Of a stretch of DNA of 64,000 nucleotides, positions 11,608-23,800 are shown piece after piece. The translations under genes were made by a program, and so were the position numbers. Every line of letters begins with the position of its first letter. The first letter of the stretch is position 1. The DNA is from Leptodactylus fallax (lineage: Eukaryota > Chordata > Amphibia > Anura > Leptodactylidae), in the NCBI GenBank assembly GCA_947044405.1, contig CAMRHE010000115.1:1860001-1924000 (forward strand), read 5' to 3'. The notes under the pieces are model-generated. The model was not told the DNA's origin. It saw only the letters and a program-made list of their open reading frames with translations, and did no database searches.

Positions 11608-13061
11608 CACATAAAAAAATAAAATTTATTTTTATTAATAAAAATTAGTTAGAATGAGTTAATGCAGCAAGTCAATATTTACAGTGTTGACCCTTCTTCT
11701 TCAGGACCTCTGCAATTCTCCCTGGCATGCTCTCAATCAACTTCTAGACCAAATCCTGACTGATAGCAGTCCATTCTTGCAGAATCAATGCTTTAATTTT
11801 GTCTGAATTTGTTGGTTTTTGTTTGTCCACTCGTCTCTTGATGATTGACCACAAGTTCTCAATGGGATTAAGATCTGGGGAGTTTCCAGGCCATGGACCC
11901 AAAATCTCTCTGTTTTGTTCCCTAAGCCATTTAGTTATCACCTTTGCTTTATGGCAAGGTGCTCCATCATGCTGGAAAAGGCATTGTTGAGCGCCAAACT
12001 GCTCTTGGACGGTGTGGAGAAGTTGCTCTTGGAGGACATTCTGGTACCATTCTTTATTCATGGCTGTGTTTTTAGGCAAGACTGTGAGAGAGCCGATTCC
12101 CTTGGCTGAGAAGCAACCCCACACATGAATAGTTTCAGGATGCTTTACAGTTGGCATGAGACAAGACTGGTGGTAGCGCTCACCTCTTCTTCTCCGAATA
12201 AGCTGTTTTCCAGATGTTCCAAACAATCGAAAAGGGGATTCATCAGAGAAAATGACTTTACCCCAGTCCTCAGCAGTCCACTCCCTGTACCTTTTGCAGA
12301 ATATCAGTCTGTCCCTGATGTTTTTTCTGGAGAGAAGTGGCTTCTTTGCTGCCCTCCTTGAGACCAGGCCTTGCTCCAAGAGTCTCCGCCTCACAGTGCG
12401 TGCAGATGCACTCACACCTGCCTGCTGCCATTCCTCAGCAAGCTCTGCACTGCTGGTAGCCCGATCCCGCAGTTGAAACACTTTTAAGAGACGTTCCTGC
12501 CGCTTGCTGGTCTTTCTTGGGCGCCCTGGAGCCTTTTTGGCACCAATGGAACCTCTCTCCTTGAAGTTCTTGATGATGCGATAGATTGTTGAATGAGGTG
12601 CAATCTTTCTAGCTGCAATACTCTTCCCAGTTAGGCCATTTGTGTGCAGTGCAATGATGACTGCACGTGTTTCTTTAGTGATAACCATGGTTAACAGAAG
12701 AGAAACAATGATGGCAAGCACCAGCCTCCTTTTAAAGTGTCCAGTGGTGTCATTCTTACTTAATCATGACAGATTGATCTCCAGCCCTGTCCTCATCAAC
12801 ACCCACACCTGTGTTAATGGAGTAATCACTGAAACGATGTTAGGTGGTCCTTTTAAGGCAGGGCTGCAATGATGTTGAAATGTGTTTTGGGGGATAAAGT
12901 TCATTTTCTAGGCAAATATTGACTTTGCAAGTAATTGCTGTTAAGCTGATCGCTCTTTATAACATTCTGGAGTATATGCAAATTGCCATTAGAAAAACTA
13001 AAGCAGTAGACTTTGTAAAAATTAATATTTGTATCATTCTCAAAACTTTTGGCCATGACTG
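11511..13061 (-). mobile_element. Tc1/mariner element, family A copy 2 (complete)
   Basis: A 1551-bp element from CAGTCATGGCCAAAAG to its inverse ...CTTTTGGCCATGACTG, with TA on both sides (11509-11510 and 13062-13063). Its left non-coding arm differs from copy 3: a run of about 28 T (11577-11604) and an AT-rich patch replace about 80 bp, probably by slippage and deletion. The rest is nearly identical to copies 1 and 3. Confidence 0.95.
11744..12688 (-). pseudogene. Tc1-like transposase, family A copy 2 (C-terminal nonsense)
   Basis: From the ATG at 12686-12688 the frame encodes 314 residues. They comprise helix-turn-helix DNA-binding domains, GRPRK, then the catalytic region with FSDESPF (first Asp), FQHDGAPCH (second Asp) and [10 protein letters not shown] (Glu). 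Counting gives 35 residues between the second Asp and the Glu, so DD35E rather than the usual Tc1 DD34E. TAG follows ...AISQDLV, where copy 3 has CAG. About 25 C-terminal residues (QKLIESMPGR... in copy 3) are lost. All catalytic residues remain, so this is the least damaged family A transposase here. A longer in-frame start at 12721 exists, but the shared MVI(S/T)KET start is preferred. Confidence 0.88.
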
Positions 13062-13406
13062 TACATACATACATCATGGTTATAAATTAATTCCCCTGTG
13101 GTTTTTACAAGGATTTTTTTTTAACCTGAATTCTTTAATGTACAAAAAGTGATCACACCGTTCATGCCAGTATATATAAAATTTTTTATGTAGTGTTGAT
13201 GTCCATATTACTAATAGTACTGATTATTATTACATGACATTTATATGCAAGCATATTGAAGTATATCTTGGTCCGAATAACAAAACTTTACATGCACAGT
13301 AATATTTACATGGACAGTAATACTTGTCAGAGCTGCAGTTTGTACTTCGGAGCTGCTTTTCCTGTTGTTCATCAGCCTTGAGCAATGTCCTTTGCATTCA
13401 TAGATA

Positions 13407-15035
13407 CAGTGCCTTGCGAAAGTATTCGGCCCCCTTGAACTTTTCAACCTTTTGCCACATTTCAGGCTTCAAACATAAAGATATAAAATTTTAATTTTTT
13501 GGTGAAGAATCAGCAACAAGTGGGACACAATCGTAAAGTGGAACTAAATTTATTGGATATTTTAAACTTTTGTAAAAAATAAAAAACTGAAAAGTGGGGC
13601 GTGCAATATTATTCGGCCCCCTTAAGTTAATACTTTGTAGCGCCACCTTTTGCTGCGATTACAGCTGCAAGTCGCTTAGGGTATGTCTCTATCAGTTTTG
13701 CACATCGAGAGACTGAAATTCTTGCCCATTCTTCCTTGGAAAACAGCTGGAGCTCAGTGAGGTTGGATGGAGAGCGTTTGTGAACAGCAGTTTTCAGCTC
13801 TTTCCACAGATTCTCGATTGGATTCAGGTCTGGACTTTGACTTGGCCATTCTAACACCTGGATACGTTTATTTGTGAACCATTCCATTGTAGATTTTGCT
13901 TTATGTTTGGGATCATTGTCTTGTTGGAAGATAAAGCTCCGTCCCAGTCTCAGGTCTTTTGCAGACTCCAACAGGTTTTCTCCTAGAATGGTGCTGTATT
14001 TGGCTCCATCCATCTTCCCATCAATTTTAACCATCTTCCCTGTCCCTGCTGAAGAAAAGCAGGCCCAAACCATGATGCTGCCACCACCATGTTTGACAGT
14101 GGGGATGGTGTGTTCAGGGTGATGAGCTGTGTTGCTTTTACGCCAAACATATAGTTTTGCATTGTGGCCAAAAAGTTGGATTTTGGTTTCATCTGACCAG
14201 AGCACCTTCTTCCACATGTTTGGTGTGTCTCCCAGGTGGCTTGTGGCAAACTTTAAACGAGACTTTTTATGGATATCTTTGAGAAATGGCTTTCTTCTTG
14301 CCACTCTTCCATAAAGGCCAGATTTGTGCAGTGTACGACTGATTGTTGTCCTATGGACAGACTCTCCCACCTCAGCTGTAGATCTCTGCAGTTCATCCAG
14401 AGTGATCATGGGCCTCTTGGCTGCATCTCTGATCAGTCTTCTCCTTGTTTGAGATGACAGTTTAGAGGGACGGCCAGGTCTTGGTAGATTTGCAGTGGTC
14501 TAATACTCCTTCCATTTCAATATGATCGCTTGCACAGTGCTCCTTGGGATGTTTAAAGTTTGGGAAATCTTTTTGTATCCAAATCCGGCTTTAAACTTCT
14601 CCACAACAGTATCACGGACTTACCTGGTTTGTTCCTTGGTCTTCATGATGCTCTCTGCGCTTTAAACAGAACCCTGAGACTATCACAGAGTAGGTGCATT
14701 TATACGGAGACTTGATTACACACAGGTGGATTATATTTATCATCATCAGTAATTTAGGACAATATTGGATCATTCGGAGCTCCTCACTGAACTTCTGGAG
14801 TGAGTTTGCTGCACTGAAAGTAAAGGGGCCGAATAATATTGCACGCCCCACTTTTCAGTTTTTTATTTTTTACAAAAGTTTAAAATAACCAATAAATTTT
14901 GTTCCACTTCACAATTGTGTCCAACTTGTTGATTCTTCACCAAAAAATTAAAATTTTATATTCTTATGTTTGAAGCCTGAAATGTGGCAAACGGTTGAAA
15001 AATTCAAGGGGGCCGAATACTTTCGCAAGGCACTG
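13407..15035 (-). mobile_element. Tc1/mariner element, family B copy 1 (complete)
   Basis: 1629 bp from CAGTGCCTTGCGAAAGTATT to the inverse ...CTTTCGCAAGGCACTG, with TA at 13405-13406 and 15036-15037. The inner arms contain matching AT-rich blocks (ACAAAAGTTTAAAATA...). It is the same family as 48118-49743 and differs at scattered bases. Confidence 0.95.
13627..14646 (-). pseudogene. Tc1-like transposase, family B copy 1 (two nonsense codons)
   Basis: The frame from ATG 14644-14646 to the stop after GGATKY is 1020 bp, the same length as the open copy at 48507-49526, with no frameshift. Two stops interrupt the DNA-binding half: TAA where copy 2 has CAG (after KEQTR), and TAG in KEY-stop-TT where copy 2 has CAG. 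From 14409 downstream 260 residues are open. The catalytic DD34E triad is intact: [14 protein letters not shown] and [10 protein letters not shown]. This copy therefore keeps the catalytic residues but has lost the N-terminal reading frame, the reverse of copy 2. Confidence 0.9.
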
Positions 15036-15299
15036 TATATAACAATGAGAAGGCAGCACAATACCTTACTGGCTGCAGCACTGGGTACCCATTTTCACTG
15101 AGGACATGGACTGATATGAATGATGTCTCTATGTAAGCTACATAGAGTAAATGGCATTGCTACACTGAGTTAGTAAGTACAATGTGCAGTATGGAGCATG
15201 CAGATTCCATCTCTTTCCATACATGTTCCCATACATTTAGTGGAAGACTTAAAGTGTAGCTCCAAATATATAAAACATTTTCATAAATGAATAGTACAT

Positions 15300-15674
15300 G
15301 CGAATATAAGAAACTTTGTAATTTACTTAATTTAGTTATGCTTTCTCGATTTATAAAGTTGACTTACTTTTTACATATAGTCTATGAATAAGGGAGGGGG
15401 GAGAAAGAGGCTTCTGGAAAACACACAGATAACTGCTAGTACTCTCTGATATTCTGTCAGTCAGGAAGCTCTTTTGATACGTTTATTCAGGGCTAACAGG
15501 CTACCAGTGCAGATAATTAGGCAATAAATCAATTATTAGCCTCTTTCTCCCCCTCCTCTCTCCTTAGAGCTCTGCATGTGAACTGGATAATTCTAAGTTA
15601 ATTCTATTAAGTGAAGAAGAAAACAGATTTCCTCAATAGGATATATTACAAAGTTTCTTAGATTCACATTTATT
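15300..15674. mobile_element. foldback element with ~25-bp arms
   Basis: GCGAATATAAGAAACTTTGTAAT on the left is matched in inverse by ATATTACAAAGTTTCTTAGATTCAC on the right. The roughly 325 bp between contain no ORF of note. It is probably a non-autonomous DNA transposon; its exact ends are not resolved. Confidence 0.55.
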
Positions 15675-16778
15675 GAGATGTGTGAACATTATGAGATTTG
15701 TTTCAGGCCAAACTTGTTCTAAAACTTGAGGTGCTATTATTACATTCTGGGGTCTCCAGAAGTGGAGGCCTAGGGGAGGTGAGTAAAAATAAAAATAGCT
15801 ATACTCACCTTGCCTCACCTCTCCCAGGCAACTGGCCTCTGCCTGAAGTCATGAACCCCAGGGTCAGGGCTGAGGCCCATGAAGTGGGGCACAGCGACAT
15901 AATGTTGCTTTGAAAAGTTGGCTCTGGTTTCAAAAACTGCATCAACAAAACCTGCAGGTGTGACAGTGCTCTAAATATGACACAAACCTGAATTTGTAGG
16001 TTGCTTTAAAGACATGAACATATATATCTAGTTCAGTCTGAGTTTTCCGCTCTCAAAGCTCATATTGATCTCCTTAAATGACTGTTGTTGATTAGTTTTA
16101 TTTGTGGCCTATGATCTATAGTGGAGCCATAGCTGTAAGCATAGTTAAGTGCACTCCCCCTCTGGGAAGGGAATGCTTCTCAAGTTCAATGCATACTAAG
16201 TATGGCACACATGTGCGGGTTCAGAATACATTGCTTAAGGTTATATACAATTATATGCGAAAAGCCTTCAGGCATCTTTTGATGGTCAGGTCAAATTACT
16301 TCAAGGTTAAGTCACATGAATGCTGATTGGTTCCATGTACAATTGTATCTCTAGATGAAGAAAATTGCATTTTTAAATTCATGGATGATAAATTGCTGTA
16401 GGCTCTGTATTGCCGCATATGATTCTGCTCCCTACTGTGAATATTGTTGCCTAAAAAGGGCCTCCAAAGTAAAGTCAAATTAAAACAAGGACATTGAGTT
16501 GTTTGTCAGAAGACATGGATATTTCATTCTCTTCTCTGTTCTTAGGCAAGTCCTACATAAGCCTTTGGCTAAAATGAATAAAAGGCAGACAGCTAAGGCA
16601 GCCAAATTTTGATTCCCCCCCCCCCCCATCCCATCCCTTTACTAACCTTCTTTGGTGTAGTTAGCAACGCTGGACTAGGGGTTAGAACTCTGCTTCACCT
16701 TTTCTGTATGACTTTTTAAGTCTCTAACATTGTTCTGGAGGAACTTTGGCTCACTCTTCTTTACAATGTTCCTTCAGG
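15675..16778. other. intergenic DNA, no gene recognised
   Basis: Only short open frames without motifs. It contains a C-run at 16614-16627. Nothing further can be supported. Confidence 0.45.
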
Positions 16779-16993
16779 TACAGTGGGGAAAAAAAGGACT
16801 TAGTCAGCCGCCAATTGTGCAAGTTCTTCCACTTAAAAAGATGAGAGAGGCCTGTAATTGTCATCATAGGTAGACCTCAACTATGAGAGACAAAATGAGA
16901 AAACAAATCCAGAAAATCACAGTCTGATTTTTTAAGAATTTATTTGCAAATTATGGTGGAAAATAAGTATTTGGTCAATAACAAAAGTTCATC

Positions 16994-18317
16994 TCAATAC
17001 TTGGTTATATATCCTTTGTTGGCAATGACAGAGGTCACATGTTTTCTGTAAGTCTTCACAAGATTGGTACACACTGTTGCTGGTATGTTGGCCCATTTCT
17101 CCATGCAGATCTCCTCTAGAGAGTGATGTTTTGGGGCTGTCGCTGGGCAACACGGACTTTCAACTCCCTCCAAAGGTTTTCTATGGGGTTGAGATCTGGA
17201 GACTGGCTAGGCCACTCCAGGACCTTGAAATGCTTCTTACGAAGCCACTCCTTCGTTGCCCTGGCAGTGTGCTTGGGATCATTGCCATGCTGAAAGACCC
17301 AGCCATGTTTCATCTTCAATGCCCTTGCTGCTGGAAGGAGGTTTGCACTCAAAATCTCACGATACATGGCCCCATTCATTCTTTCATGTACACGGATCAG
17401 TCGTCCTGGCCCCTGTGCAGAGAAACAGCCCCAAAGCATGATGTTGCCACCCCCATGCTTCACAGTAGGTATGGTGTTCTTTGGATGCAACTCAGCATTC
17501 ACTCTCCTCCAAACATAACGAAGTTGTGTTTCTACCAAACAGTTCTACTTTGGTTTCATCTGACCATATGACATTCTCCCAATACTCTTCTGGTGCTCTC
17601 CTCATTGCCTCCCACTAAGCCAGCCAATTCACTTTGCTCTGTACTGATGAAGGACAACAATCCGGAAACAGCGCTGTATGCAGATAAGTGAAATTGGCTT
17701 GGCTAAAATCCCTTTTGCTGTCTCAAGGCTCGGTGAGTCAAAAGCAAATTGAGGATCTGTTACATCCAACAGAGGGCGCATGAGCTCCCCAGCTCCTTTC
17801 CCATAATGCCTTGTGATATGTAGATGCTAAGTAGAGGGCAAAAGGCAATTAAATCTCTACACACCTTCACTGGTGCTCTCCTCAATGTGAGAGATTCTTG
17901 TCCCTAATACTCTTCTGGAACATCCAAATGCTCTCTAGCAAACTTCAGACGGGCCCGGATATGTACTGGCTTAAGCAGGGGGACACGTCTGGCACTGCAG
18001 GATCTGAGTCCCTGGCGGCGTAGTGTGTTACTGACGGTAGCCTTTGTTACGTTAGTCCCAGCTTTCTGCAGGTCATTCACTATGTCCCCACATGTGATTC
18101 TAGGATTTTTGCTCACCGTTCTTGAGATCTTGCGTGGAGCCCCTGATCGAGGGAGATTATCAGTGGTCTTGTATGTCTTCCATTTTCTAACTATTGCTCC
18201 CACAGTTAATTTCTTCACACCAAGCTCCTTGTCTATTGCAGATTCAGTCTTCCCAGCCTGGTGCAGGTCTACAATTTTGTTTCTGGTGTCCTTCCACAGC
18301 TCTTTGCTCTTCACCAT
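16994..18317 (-). pseudogene. Tc1-like transposase, family D (split and mutated)
   Basis: The minus-strand start is at 18317, and 137 residues ([14 protein letters not shown]...EHLDVPEEY) cover the helix-turn-helix region. The SINE-like insertion then interrupts the frame. After it come [11 protein letters not shown], a frameshift near 17530, and [24 protein letters not shown] and [10 protein letters not shown]. The second catalytic Asp is replaced by Gly in QHGND. The frame degenerates toward NKGYITKY and a stop at 16994-16996. Inactive by three independent lesions. Confidence 0.88.
17590..17918. mobile_element. short SINE-like insertion inside the Tc1-D transposase
   Basis: A 15-bp direct repeat, CTGGTGCTCTCCTCA (17590-17604 and 17870-17884), brackets about 265 bp. 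That body contains GTACTGATGAAGGACAACAA and a CATCCAACAGAGGGCGC box. An outer direct repeat AATACTCTTCTGG (17581-17593, 17906-17918) also occurs, so either a short duplication preceded the insertion or two events are nested. No RNA polymerase III A/B boxes could be confirmed by eye, so 'SINE' is inference from size and direct repeats. Confidence 0.5.
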
Positions 18318-18689
18318 AGTGGAGTTTGGAGTGTGACTGTTTGAGGTTGTGGACAGGTGTCTTTTATACTGATAACAATGTCAAACAGGAGCCATTACTA
18401 CAGGTAATGAGTGGAGGACAGAGGAGCCTCTTAAAGAAGAAGTTACAGGTCTGTGAGAGCCAGAAATCTTGCTTGTTTGTAGGTGACCAAATACTTATTT
18501 TCCACCATAATTTGCAAATAAATTCTTAAAAAATCAGACAATGTGATTTTCTAGATATGTTTTCTCATTTTGTCTCTCAAGGTTGAGGTCTACCTATAAT
18601 GACAATTACAGGCCGGCTCATCTTTTTAAGTGAGAGAACTTGCACAATTGGTGGCTGACTAAATACTTTTTTCCCCCACTGTATGTGAG

Positions 18690-20084
18690 CATTAGTTTAT
18701 GTACAGCTGTCTTAAGGTGCTGCCAAACCATTTTAATTAGATTGATGTCTGGACTTTGACTACTGCAGCACCATGATCCTTGTCTTTCTGCAACGCCGTG
18801 ATTCTTGTCTTTCTGCAGCACCATGATCCTTGTCTTTCTGCAGTGCCATGATTCTTGTGTTTCTGCAGCACCATGATCCTTGTCTTTCTGCAACAACATG
18901 ATCCTTGTCATTCTGCAACACCAAGATTCTTGTCTTTCTGCAACACCACAATTCTTGTCTTTCTGCAACACCATGATTCTTGTCTTTCTGCAGCACCATG
19001 ATCCTTGTCTTTCTGCAGCGCCATGATTCTTGTCTTTTTGCAATTCTGTTGTTGATTTGCTGGTGTGTTCGGGATTATTGTCCTGTCGCATGACCCGGGA
19101 TCATCCAGTCTTTAACCTTGGGATAGATGGCCTCACATTTATCTCTAGAATACTTTTGTATACATAGGAATCAATGGTCAACCCAACAATTGCAGGGTGT
19201 ACGGTGGCTGCAAACCAAGCCCAAAACATCTTCCACACCACCACCATGCTTGAAAATTGGTATAAGGTGTTTGTGCTGATATGTTGTGTTCAGTTTTTGC
19301 CAGACTGGCACTGTGCACTGTGGCCAAACATCTCCACTTTGGTCTCATCTGTCCAAAGGTCATTGTCACGGAAGTCTTGTGGTTTGTTCAGATGCAACTT
19401 TGCAAACTTCAGCCATGCTGCCATGTTATTTTAAGAAAGAAGAGGCTTTTTCCTGGCAACTATTCTAAACAAGTCAAATCTGTCTTTTTCTAATTGTATT
19501 GCAAAATTTAACATGCTAACTGAGGCCTGTAGAGTGTTTAATATAGATAGCTCTTAATTTTTTACAATTTCTCTAAGCATTGCAACTTGGAGTGATTTTC
19601 TGTGACATCCACAGCAAAATGAGATGGGAAGATTGTCAATTTGTGACATGTTTTCCACTTACTATCTGAATAATCTTACTCACTGTAGAATAATGGGCTT
19701 CTAAATATTTGGAAATGACCTTATAACCCTTCCCAATTGATGTGCAGCAACAATTGCTTGTCTAAGACCATTGCTGATGTCTTTGCATTTTATTAACACA
19801 CTCCTGAAGGATCCAGTCGAGCGAACTGCCAAAACTTCTGCTTTTATAGAGGTTGCCACCCTTGCTGAAGATCAGTTAGTTAAGGGCATTTGGATAGCCA
19901 CACCTGGCTGCTACTTACCTGCTTATTTCTTATGGAAGCAGTAACGGTGGGCATATTGTTTTTCAAACATTTTTTTCTGCATTTTGTCCTAGTGTTTATT
20001 AAAAAACTAATAACACAGTGGAACCTGTTGTGTGTTTTTCATCTAAGGTTTGGTATTTATTAATTTTAAGACCTTTTAAGAACC
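18690..20084 (-). mobile_element. degenerate Tc1-like element, family E
   Basis: Minus-strand fragments of Tc1 transposase appear in order, including DNNPEHTSKST, SSQSPDINLIKMVWQHLKTAVHK and, further right, an N-terminal half in broken frames. The terminal repeats are too decayed to place, so the limits are approximate. The catalytic Glu position reads KMVW rather than ENLW. The copy looks older than families A, B, D and F. Confidence 0.65.
18764..19038. repeat. 25-bp minisatellite, 11 units, inside a transposase relic
   Basis: Eleven tandem 25-bp units of the type TGCAGCACCATGATCCTTGT+CTTTC, with a few base differences per unit. The array sits between the DNNPEHTSKST and SSQSPDIN parts of the Tc1-E transposase. 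Because 25 is not a multiple of three and all phases lack stops, the minus strand stays open in two frames (157 and 79 residues). Those peptides (KDKNHGAAERQ...) are by-products of the repeat. Confidence 0.92.
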
Positions 20085-20813
20085 AATATGTTTTTTTTTT
20101 TTTTTTATTTCAATAGTTTTTTATTGAAATTTTTTAACAGAAATACAGTACAAGTTAGAAACACACTGAGGAAACAAGGGCACAGTTATGACCTCATATA
20201 CATCATAGTCGCAGTACAATACAATATACTCAGATGAGGTACATCCATGAATAAAATACATACAGTGACAATGCATAGTAAGAACAAGTAAGTCTTATCA
20301 AACGTACGTTAAACCTAACATGTTGAGGCTATAGGGAATGACAATCAGTTTTTGCCATAAGAAGGAGAAGATGGGGAACAGGCTAGAGGAGGATAAGGAA
20401 TAAAGCGAAGGGCAAAACAACAAAAGAACAGAAAACACAAACCATAGTCTAGGCCTAGAGAATGAATACAGTCGGATCGTATCCCCCTACTCACAGAGTA
20501 GTCGGTTCGCCCCTTACAAAAGGGGGAGACCCATCAGCTACCAGATATCAATTTTCCAATTTCTTAAATAAATGGTATATAGGTGTTACAGGAATAACAA
20601 ATCATAGCAGCCCCCAGGGGCTATAAATAAAGTAGTATGTAATACCCTAGTGACAGGGAAGGCCTCGCTGTATAGTCCGTCAATGAGTGTACGGTGGGGG
20701 GAATGCCTCTGCCCATGACTCCCAGTGCGTCCTGAATCTATCCAGGCCCCCTCCATTACATGCACAAATGCACTCGTATTGATAGTTCAAGGACACCGCT
20801 GAAATTAAATCTG

Positions 20814-23800
20814 TCAAGGCCGGGCATGCAGTACAGTAGACTTCCATCTTCTCGCAATAAGTAGGCGGGCAGCCCCTAGCACCTGACAAACGACTGTTCT
20901 ATGTCTACCAGGTATCATGTGAATACCCAACAGGAGGAGTGCCAGTTCAGGTGTATACCCCACCACTCCGCCACACAGGCCATTAACCAAGGAAAACACA
21001 GAAACCCAAAAGGGCTGAATGAGTGGGCAGTGCCAGAACACATGGAATAAAGAGCCGTTCTCCCCGCATCCCCTCCAACAAAGAGGTGAACACGATGGGT
21101 AGAACTTAGCTATGCGTAGAGGAGGGTAATACCAGGGTAGTAGTAATTTGCTATATTGCTCCCAATGTGAGGCACATACTGTGGATCGCTTAGCCCATCT
21201 GATCGCCTCTCGCCAGTGACCAACCTCAAATCTACTACCTATGTCCTCCTCCCAAAGGATCATGTGTTTAGTCTTGCGGAAAGTGCAATCCATATTCAAA
21301 ATTCGATACAGGGTTTTAGTTTTATAAGCCGCTGTGGAAGCCTGTGGGTGTAAGAGGTCGGCGGCTGACTGTGGCAGGCGTACCTGAGTCGATGTCGAGT
21401 CAGACAAGTAGGAAGTCAATCTGGTGTATGTGTATGCTTCCCTTGCGGGCAGATCAAATGTCTCTTTCAACACGGGGAAGGGCGCCCTAGTGCCACCCCT
21501 ATACAGGTCAGAGACATACTTTACCCCACACCTGAGCCACATGTCTAGGGATAAATGTGGTATCTCGTGGGGGAGCGTCGTAATGGGAAGATTCAGTGCT
21601 ACTGTAGGGGCATCCCCATCCTGCAGAGTACATAATGCATGCCATGCCCCAATCGTAGCCTGTACAGCCGGCGGAGCAGATATGGAAGATCCACTCCTGG
21701 GGCCTGACGCTAAAAGGTAACCCTCCCAGTCAGAAGTCTGAACCATTTAAGCCTCCATAGCTGGCCACAGTTTGTCATGGTTCGCTGTAAACCAGAATTG
21801 GAGTTGACCTAAAACTATGGCTAAATAATAGTGATACAAGTTTGGTACACCCATACCCCCATTGGCTCTTGATTTAAACATTGTATGGAGTGCTATTCTG
21901 GGTTTGCCACCATTCCATATAAAGGACATCATTTGTTTTTGGAAACTCAGGAAGGTGGACTTTGGTATCGGTATCACTAGTGTTCTGAAGTAATAAAGTA
22001 TCCTGGGAAGGATCAGCATTTTATATAGCACTATTCTTCCCATCCAACTATGCTCAAATTTAGTTAACCCATCAAGCTCCTTCTGGAGGATAGCCAGCAG
22101 GCCTGGAAAGTTGGCCTTAACTAAATCCTTTGGGTTTGGAGTGAGCTGTATCCCTAGATAAGGTATAGCGTGCGAGCACCATTGATAGGGCGATGTGTTT
22201 TTGATGTGGCATATATTGTTTGGAGACATACTAATTCCTAAAATCTGGGACTTGGATTCATTAACTTTATAATATGATAACTTTCCAAAATCTTTCAGAA
22301 TTTGAGATACAGTACAGAGCATGTTATTAGAGTAGATGAGGGACAGAATCACATCATCCGCGAATAGGTTAATTCTGTGGTCTGTCCGGTCCAACCTGAT
22401 ACCAGACAGATCCGGATGTGTCCTGATCCTTTCGGCCAAAGGCTCCATCACCAATGAAAATATCAAAGGGGACAATGGGCACCCCTGTCTCGTGCCATTG
22501 GTAATGTCGAAGGGGCGGGACAGGACCCCATTCGCCAGCACCCGCGCGGATGGGCTAGAGTAGAGTGCAGAAATTGCAGTAGCAATGGGACCAGAAAAAC
22601 CAAATTTATGGAGAACCTCGAAAAGATACCCCCAATGTACCCTATCAAACACCTTCTCCGCATCCAGGGACAGGAGCAGAGAAGGCGTCCGCCGAGCCTG
22701 GGCCGCGGCAATCAGCGCGATAACACGCCTCGTGCCATCTGGGGCCTGTCTTCCCTTAGTGAATCCAACCTGGTCTCCTCCTATCAGTGTGGGCATGACA
22801 TCGAGAAGCCTGTTCGCAAGTACCTTCGCAAACAACTTAACGTCCGCATTCAATAGTGATATGGGCCGGTAGTTAGAGGGTCGGGAGGGGTCCTTGCCTG
22901 GTTTGGGTAGTGTCACAATCGTTGCGGATAGCATCTCACTGGGAAAGGTTCCTGTCACCATTGCTAAATTAAACACCTCAGTAAGGTGAGCAAGGATAAG
23001 TGGCTTGAACAGCTTGTAGTATTCCCCAGAGAACCCATCTGGGCCAGGAGATTTATTAAGCTTTAAACCATCAATCGCCCTAGCCACTTCCTGAGTGGAA
23101 ATAGAAGCATTTAAAGACTGCAGCTGTGCAGGTGCAACAGAGGGAAGGTGTAAAGAGCACAAGAATCGGTTAACTTCTATCATGGAAGGCTGCGTGGTGT
23201 CCGAGTCATCTTTCAAGTTATACAGGTCCTGATAATATTTACTAAATTCATCAGCAATTTGTTGGGGGTGGAAGATTTTATCTGTGGTCGCTTTAGACAC
23301 AAGAAATGGAATTTTAGATTTAATCCTTGCTGCCTTAACTCTTTGTGCCATTAGCTTGCTGGCTTCATTGTACGACCGGTAATAGGAGGCTTTCACACGT
23401 TTAGTGTGTTTTTCAAAATCCACCAGTAAATGGGCGCTCAAGTCATCCCTGGCCTTCCGCAAAGCATTCGACAGGGCAGGGTTAGGATCAACTTTGTGCT
23501 TCTGCTCTAGAGTTGCAATAGAAGCAAGTAGCTCCCTCATCGTTTTCAGTCGAGTGCGCTTAAAGCGCGCAGCATGCTGAATCATTAGACCCCTGACAAA
23601 TGCTTTATGCGAACTCCAGAGGCAAAACTTATCCTCTACCGAGGGGGAATTAATGTCAAAGAATTCGGCAATGTCAGTATGCAATTTCTCGGTTACTGAT
23701 TTCAGAGACATGACATATGTATTGTTTCGCCATGACACGGGGGGGAGCCACTGTGCCCGCTAAGTGGATGCTAAGTATGATAGGCGCATGGTCCGACCAC

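Larger units (their letters stand above)
16781..18681 (-). mobile_element. Tc1/mariner element, family D, with internal insertion
   Basis: The ends CAGTGGGGAAAAAAAGGACT and ...TTTTTTCCCCCACTG are inverse, with TA at 16779-16780 and 18682-18683. The inner arms match over well beyond 100 bp (AAATAAGTATTTGGTC / GACCAAATACTTATTT). The 1901-bp length includes about 0.3 kb of later insertion near 17590-17905. Confidence 0.92.

Noticed and set aside
12252..12476. Plus-strand ORFs repeated opposite each family A transposase (also near 6-188 and 28878-29090)
   Set aside because: They are antisense shadows of the conserved transposase sequence. Their recurrence reflects element copies, not a gene.
18764..19038. 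Regularly spaced repeats as a CRISPR array
   Set aside because: Units are head-to-tail with no spacers, in vertebrate DNA, and no cas genes are present. The same applies to the 22-bp and 31-bp arrays.
18618..19091. 157-codon repetitive ORF (KDKNHGAAERQ...) as a possible novel repeat protein
   Set aside because: It is the 25-bp minisatellite in a Tc1 relic, bounded by recognisable transposase fragments.
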